Assembly (NCBI RefSeq): GCF_018215265.2
Contig: NZ_CP136562.1
Location: forward strand, 3,224,001 to 3,288,000
Origin: Paenarthrobacter sp. GOM3
GTDB lineage: Bacteria; Actinomycetota; Actinomycetes; Actinomycetales; Micrococcaceae
DNA length: 64,000 nt
Direction of reading: 5' to 3'
The notes below the pieces were generated by a model that saw only the letters and a program-made list of their open reading frames with translations, made no database searches and had not been told where the DNA came from. The stretch's first letter is position 1; the number at the start of each line of letters is the position of its first letter. The position numbers and the translations under genes were made by a program. This document shows, piece by piece, positions 59,979-64,000 of the stretch.

Positions 59979-61411
59979 GCGGCTGCCCCTTCGGGCACAC
60001 CAGCGATCCCGCCGACGCGGACCGCTCTGGTGAGCCAACCGCCGTCGAGCGTTCCAGTGAGCCGGCCGTCGTCGTAAGGTCCCAAGAAGCGTCCGACGGC
60101 GGCAGTGCGGCTGCCGCTCCGACCGGCACGTCGCGCTTTTCCCGACGCGGTTTACTTTCGCTCGCCGGAGTCGGCGGCGCCGGTGCTGTGGCGGGCCTGG
60201 CGGCCGGGTTCCTCGGCCACGACGTGGTGACTGCGGGTTCCGCGACGGCTGCGACACCCGATGTTGGCGCGGCCGTCGTCCCGTTCTTCGGCGATCACCA
60301 GGCCGGCATCACGACGCCAGCGCAGGACCGCCTGCACATGGCCGCGTTCGACGTGACCACTGAGGACCGCAAGGAACTCATCAGGCTCCTGAAGGACTGG
60401 ACTGCCGCTGCCGAGGCCATGACCACCGGGATCCCGACGGGTAAGACTGGCGCCGTCGATGGCCCGTACGACGCCCCACCGGAGGACACCGGCGAAGCGT
60501 TGGACCTGCCGGCGGCGAAATTGACCCTGACATTCGGTTTCGGCGCTGGGCTGTTCGAAAAGGACGGCAAGGTCCGCTTTGGGCTCGATGGCCGACGGCC
60601 GGATGCCTTGATTGACCTCCCGCATTTCCCGGGCGACGACCTGCAACCGGGACGAACCGGTGGCGACCTTGTTGTCCAGGCCTGCGCCGACGACCCCCAG
60701 GTCGCTGTCCATGCCATCCGGAACCTGGCAAGGATCGGCTTCGGCAAAGTCCGGGTTCGTTGGTCGCAGCTGGGCTTCGGCAGAACGTCATCGACGTCCA
60801 GGGCGCAAGTGACACCGCGGAACCTCTTTGGCTTCAAAGACGGCACCAACAACCTCAAGGTTGAGGACAATGCACTGCTGGACGAGCATGTGTGGGTTTC
60901 CGCAACGGCTCGTTCGTCCGAGCAGTGGATGGCCGGCGGCAGTTACCTGGTAGCCCGCAGGATCCAAATGCACATCGAAACCTGGGACCGGACCTCGCTC
61001 CGGGAGCAGGAAGGGCTGATTGGCCGGACCAAGGGCGTGGGCGCTCCCCTGTCCGGCGGCGATGAATTCACCGCTCCGGACTTTGCACTGGCCGGCAGGG
61101 AGGGCGCTCCGCTCATCCCGCTCGACTCGCACATGCGCCTGGCCCACCCGGACCAGAACGGCGGTGTGAGGATGCTGCGCCGCGGCTACAACTTCACCGA
61201 CGGTTCGGACGGCCTGGGGCACTTGGACGCCGGGCTGTTCTTCATTGCTTTCGTCAAGGACCCCCGGACGCATTACGTCCCCATGCAACTGGCACTGGCC
61301 AAGGGTGACACCCTGTCCGTGGAGTACTTGAAGCACACCGGTTCGGGTCTCTTCGCGGTGCCTCCGGGTGTGGAAGCGGGCGGTTTCATCGGCGAGGGGC
61401 TGTTCGCTTAG
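59975..61411 (+). CDS. efeB: EfeB, TAT-exported DyP-type haem peroxidase
   Basis: A 478-residue peroxidase starting at GTG 59975 in the efeO stop. The twin-arginine motif SRFSRRGLLSLAG is unusually far in (about residues 50-62), after a hydrophilic stretch that begins with GCPFGH. The DyP signature GFKDGTNNL carries the catalytic aspartate, and the proximal histidine and arginine follow in the C-terminal half (DSHMRLAHPDQN). It would oxidise Fe2+ or release iron from haem in the EfeUOB system. Confidence 0.93.
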   Translation: MSGCPFGHTSDPADADRSGEPTAVERSSEPAVVVRSQEASDGGSAAAAPTGTSRFSRRGLLSLAGVGGAGAVAGLAAGFLGHDVVTAGSATAATPDVGAAVVPFFGDHQAGITTPAQDRLHMAAFDVTTEDRKELIRLLKDWTAAAEAMTTGIPTGKTGAVDGPYDAPPEDTGEALDLPAAKLTLTFGFGAGLFEKDGKVRFGLDGRRPDALIDLPHFPGDDLQPGRTGGDLVVQACADDPQVAVHAIRNLARIGFGKVRVRWSQLGFGRTSSTSRAQVTPRNLFGFKDGTNNLKVEDNALLDEHVWVSATARSSEQWMAGGSYLVARRIQMHIETWDRTSLREQEGLIGRTKGVGAPLSGGDEFTAPDFALAGREGAPLIPLDSHMRLAHPDQNGGVRMLRRGYNFTDGSDGLGHLDAGLFFIAFVKDPRTHYVPMQLALAKGDTLSVEYLKHTGSGLFAVPPGVEAGGFIGEGLFA

Positions 61412-61490
61412 CTCTTCCTTGCCTCAATAGCGTTGCTATCCCGCTATTACGTTGTTGGCCAGCAACGGATCAGCGGGTTGGCGACGGATC

Positions 61491-61546
61491 AGCCGAGGCG
61501 CGGCAGCCGAGGCCCCGCAGCCGAGGCCCAGCAGCCGAGCAGGCGC
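61491..61546. repeat. 14-bp tandem repeat, four copies
   Basis: AGCCGAGGCGCGGC, AGCCGAGGCCCCGC, AGCCGAGGCCCAGC and AGCCGAGCAGGCGC in tandem, between convergent efeB and htpX, ending 3 bp before the htpX stop. No coding role. Confidence 0.8.
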
Positions 61547-61549
61547 TGG

Positions 61550-62419
61550 CTAGGAGAGCGGCCGCCCGGCCATCTGCTCCAGCCTGCTGATCCGTTCCTT
61601 CATCGGAGGATGCGTGGAGAACATCCGCCGCATGCCACCACCACGGAACGGGTTGGCGATCATCAGGTGCGAGGCATTGACCAGCTTCTGGTCCTGGGGC
61701 AGCGGCAGTTGGCTCACGCCGGACTCGATCTTCCGCAGGGCCGAGGCGAGTGCCAGCGGGTCGCCTGTCAGCTGGGCGCCGTCCTCGTCGGCGTCGTACT
61801 CGCGCGTCCGGGAGATAGCCATCTGGATCAGTGAGGCCGCGAACGGTGCCAGCAGGGCCATGGCAATGGTGGCCAGCGGATTGGCGTTTCGCCGATCGCC
61901 GCCGCCGAAGATCAACAGCATCTGACCCACGGACGTAATCACACCGGCCACGGCCGCAGCGACGGACGAGGTGAGGATGTCGCGGTTGTACACGTGCATC
62001 AGTTCATGCCCCAACACGCCCCTGAGTTCACGGGCATCAAGCAAATGCAGGATTCCCTCGGTGCAGCAGACGGCGGCATTCTTGGGATTGCGGCCCGTGG
62101 CAAAAGCGTTGGGTGTCATGGTGGGCGAAAGGTAGATCCGCGGCATGGGCTTGTTGGCGCGCACGGACAGCTCACGAACAATCTGGTAAAGCTGCGGTGC
62201 TTGCGCTTCGGTGACCGGGTACGCGGCCATGGAACGGATGGCGATCTTGTCGCTGTTCCAATATCCGTAAGCGGTGGTACCCACGCCGATCAACGCCATG
62301 ATCCAGATGGGCGTGGTGCTGCGGGTCCCGGCTGCGATGATGGCGCCCAACCCCAACAACACCGCCCACAGCACACCGAAAAGCGCTGCAGTCTTGAGTC
62401 CATTGTTGTGTCTATGCAC
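61550..62419 (-). CDS. htpX: HtpX-type M48 zinc metalloprotease
   Basis: A 289-residue membrane protease. The active site is H138-E139-x2-H142 in VLGHELMHVYNRD, with the third ligand in TREYDADEDGA. Two N-terminal helices (about 10-50) and two more (about 150-195) fit HtpX. The start is GTG 62419. It degrades misfolded membrane proteins at the inner membrane. Transcribed alone. Confidence 0.93.
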   Translation of the reverse strand: MHRHNNGLKTAALFGVLWAVLLGLGAIIAAGTRSTTPIWIMALIGVGTTAYGYWNSDKIAIRSMAAYPVTEAQAPQLYQIVRELSVRANKPMPRIYLSPTMTPNAFATGRNPKNAAVCCTEGILHLLDARELRGVLGHELMHVYNRDILTSSVAAAVAGVITSVGQMLLIFGGGDRRNANPLATIAMALLAPFAASLIQMAISRTREYDADEDGAQLTGDPLALASALRKIESGVSQLPLPQDQKLVNASHLMIANPFRGGGMRRMFSTHPPMKERISRLEQMAGRPLS

Positions 62420-62523
62420 GGTTGTCGCTTTCTTCCGCTCTTGAAGGGGTTCTGTACGGATTAACGCCGACGCCGGTCCTCGGGTTCCGTTATCAGCCTA
62501 CGTCGGTGTTGCCGCCGGAGGAG

Positions 62524-63795
62524 CTAAGGGACGGGGTGCTTGGCGTCGTAGGCCACGAAGCCGGGCTGGATGCGCGAGGCCAGCCACGCCAGGACAATGC
62601 ACAGGAGGCCGCCGAGCAACAGCACACCGCCTTCGCTGAGGAACTGGGTGACCCCACCGGCCAGCATGTCGCCTACCCGTGGACCGCCCGCGACCACCAC
62701 GATGAACACGCCCTGAAGCCGTCCACGCAGATGGTCGGGGGTAGCTGATTGAAGGATGGTGGTGCGGAAGACTGCGCTGATGGAGTCGGAGATCCCAGCG
62801 AGCGCGCAACACAGGGCCGCTGGCAGCAACCATGGCGTGACGCCGCCGCGGCCCGAATCCCCGGTCAGCAGCACCACCAGACCGAATCCGGCAATCGAGG
62901 CTCCCCACCCAACCACTGACCACACCACGGCGCTTCCCTGTTTCCGCACCCGGCCAAGGGGCCCGGAGAAAAGGCCTGCAAGGAAAGCCCCCACGGCTGT
63001 GGACGCCAGCAGCACGCCCACCGTTGTTTCGCCTCCGCCGATCATGACGGCGCCTATGGCAGGCATGAGCGCCCTGGGCTGGGCGCAGATCATGGCGATG
63101 AGGTCGATGATAAAGGTCATGCGGACGTTGGGCCGGGTTCCCAGGAAGCGGAAGCCTTCCACCACTGAACGCAGCCCCGGCCGTACCGCGTCCTTGGACG
63201 GTGGCAGCGGCGGAAGCCGGAAGAGTCCCCACAGCGCAAAGGTGAAACTGATGACATCAATGGTGTAGGTCCAACCAAACCCGATGGTCGCCACGAGGAC
63301 ACCGGCCAACAGCGGCCCGGCCGTCATGGACAGGCCGAAGGTCAGCATGCTCAATGCGTTGGCGGCGGGGAGCAGGTCCTTCCTGACAAGGAGCGGGATG
63401 ATGGCGCTGCGGGCTGGACCATTGATGCCCTGCGCTCCGCTTTGGATTGCCACCAGGGCGTAGAGGATCCAGATGTTGCCAATCTCCAGCCAGGCCTGCA
63501 ACGCCAGTCCCGCCGTGGTTGCCCAGAGGACCAGTGAAGCGATGATGGCCACTTTGCGGCGATCGTAGGCATCCGAAATAGAGCCGCCGTAGAGCCCTGC
63601 AATGACCAAGGGAACCAGCGCGAAGATTCCCAGGAGGCCCACGTAGAAACTTTCCTGGGTCAGCCTGTAAACCTCCAGGCTGACGGCCACCAACGTCAGT
63701 TGGGTACCAATGGCAGCCACCGAAGCTCCCAGCCAGAGTCGTCGGAAAGCGGGACTCTCCTTCAACGGAGTGATGTCTGCCAGTAGTTTCGCCAC
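62524..63795 (-). CDS. MFS transporter (EntS/MFS_3-like)
   Basis: A 423-residue major facilitator with 12 predicted helices, starting at GTG 63795. ESPAFRRLWLGASVAAIGTQLTLVAVSLEVYRLTQ and GLYGGSISDAYDRRKVAI (motif A) match the enterobactin exporter group. QSATPDHLRGRLQGVFIVVVAGGPRVGDMLAG is the family's C-terminal block. Likely exports a siderophore or drug; the position next to the iron genes is suggestive only. Confidence 0.88.
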   Translation of the reverse strand: MAKLLADITPLKESPAFRRLWLGASVAAIGTQLTLVAVSLEVYRLTQESFYVGLLGIFALVPLVIAGLYGGSISDAYDRRKVAIIASLVLWATTAGLALQAWLEIGNIWILYALVAIQSGAQGINGPARSAIIPLLVRKDLLPAANALSMLTFGLSMTAGPLLAGVLVATIGFGWTYTIDVISFTFALWGLFRLPPLPPSKDAVRPGLRSVVEGFRFLGTRPNVRMTFIIDLIAMICAQPRALMPAIGAVMIGGGETTVGVLLASTAVGAFLAGLFSGPLGRVRKQGSAVVWSVVGWGASIAGFGLVVLLTGDSGRGGVTPWLLPAALCCALAGISDSISAVFRTTILQSATPDHLRGRLQGVFIVVVAGGPRVGDMLAGGVTQFLSEGGVLLLGGLLCIVLAWLASRIQPGFVAYDAKHPVP

Positions 63796-63882
63796 CGTCC
63801 AACCCTAACCAGCATGACGGCCGCCTCCCGCACCCGCCATCCTGCTTGGTAGGCTCACCCCGGGGGAGGGAGTTGACACACC

Positions 63883-64000
63883 ATGTCGCGACGATTGCTG
63901 TACCGTTCGGCCTTCTGGGAGATAGCCCGGCCGCGCCATCCCCTCACCGCCGGCCATGTGCTGCTCAGGTTGTCAGACCCTTCCACAGAGTTCGCCTACC
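63883..64000 (+). CDS. unknown protein, cut by right edge
   Basis: Starts at ATG 63883 after GGGGGAGGG, and reads MSRRLLYRSAFWEIARPRHP and LTAGHVLLRLSDPSTEFAY before the edge. The RPRHPLTAGHVLLRL wording recalls HIT-like proteins (HPLTPGHVLV), but 39 residues are too few to decide. Confidence 0.55.
   Translation, partial: MSRRLLYRSAFWEIARPRHPLTAGHVLLRLSDPSTEFAY

Noticed and set aside
58773..60257. Minus-strand open frame of 494 codons
   Set aside because: Antisense to efeO and the 5' end of efeB, which have clear signatures and coupled starts.

Overview
The window is high-GC DNA from an actinobacterium, most likely Arthrobacter or Paenarthrobacter (Micrococcaceae). This is inferred from the G+C-rich third codon positions, frequent GTG/TTG starts, the TAT-exported EfeUOB iron system, the MaoC pair beside murB and the YajQ neighbourhood. 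No rRNA, CRISPR array or insertion sequence was seen. Most of it is ordinary chromosome; the stretch from 49.1 to 56.5 kb is an integrated mobile element.

Layout. 0-8.2 kb: a DUF559/AbiEi-like protein cut by the left edge, an AlkZ-like DNA glycosylase, an operon of two MaoC-type hydratase subunits, an MFS carrier and murB, then a CitE-like lyase with a DUF2797 protein. 8.6-12.4 kb: an ABC importer plus TauD-type dioxygenase operon for sulfonates or sulfate esters, closed by a large hairpin. 12.5-19.9 kb: an alpha-glucoside system (ABC importer, GH13 glucosidase, aldo/keto reductase) with a divergent ROK repressor and matching AT-rich palindromes. 20-23.2 kb: CPA1 antiporter, SDR-like protein, tRNA-Thr and tRNA-Met, a LysM protein. 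23.3-26.6 kb: DEAD-box helicase and MOSC protein. 26.6-32.4 kb: KdpE-like regulator with a shortened KdpD-like kinase, divergent from a YgiB/YgiC/permease cassette. 32.4-37.9 kb: glutaryl-CoA dehydrogenase-like enzyme, MFS carrier with HxlR regulator, secreted phospholipase C. 37.9-42.1 kb: reverse transsulfuration pair (CBS, CGS-type enzyme), VOC protein, AlkA-like glycosylase. 42.1-49 kb: acyl-CoA ligase, monooxygenase, thioredoxin, a TetR-controlled ABC exporter, thioesterase, K+ channel.

The mobile element (49,091-56,547) lies between two identical 53-bp direct repeats; the right copy is the 3' part of an intact tRNA-Tyr and the left copy is the displaced fragment. It encodes a tyrosine integrase, an AlpA/Xis-like protein, a winged-helix replication-initiator candidate whose own gene carries five iteron-like repeats, a TerS-like HTH protein and several unknowns. 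A separate transcription unit encodes a PD-(D/E)XK nuclease candidate and a HEPN-motif protein. It looks like a minimal phage satellite or small integrative element carrying a two-gene defence cargo, and it is the most interesting part of the window.

56.6-64 kb: a small Ala-rich protein, YajQ, the efeUOB iron operon with a possible DtxR/IdeR box, HtpX, an MFS exporter and one gene cut by the right edge.
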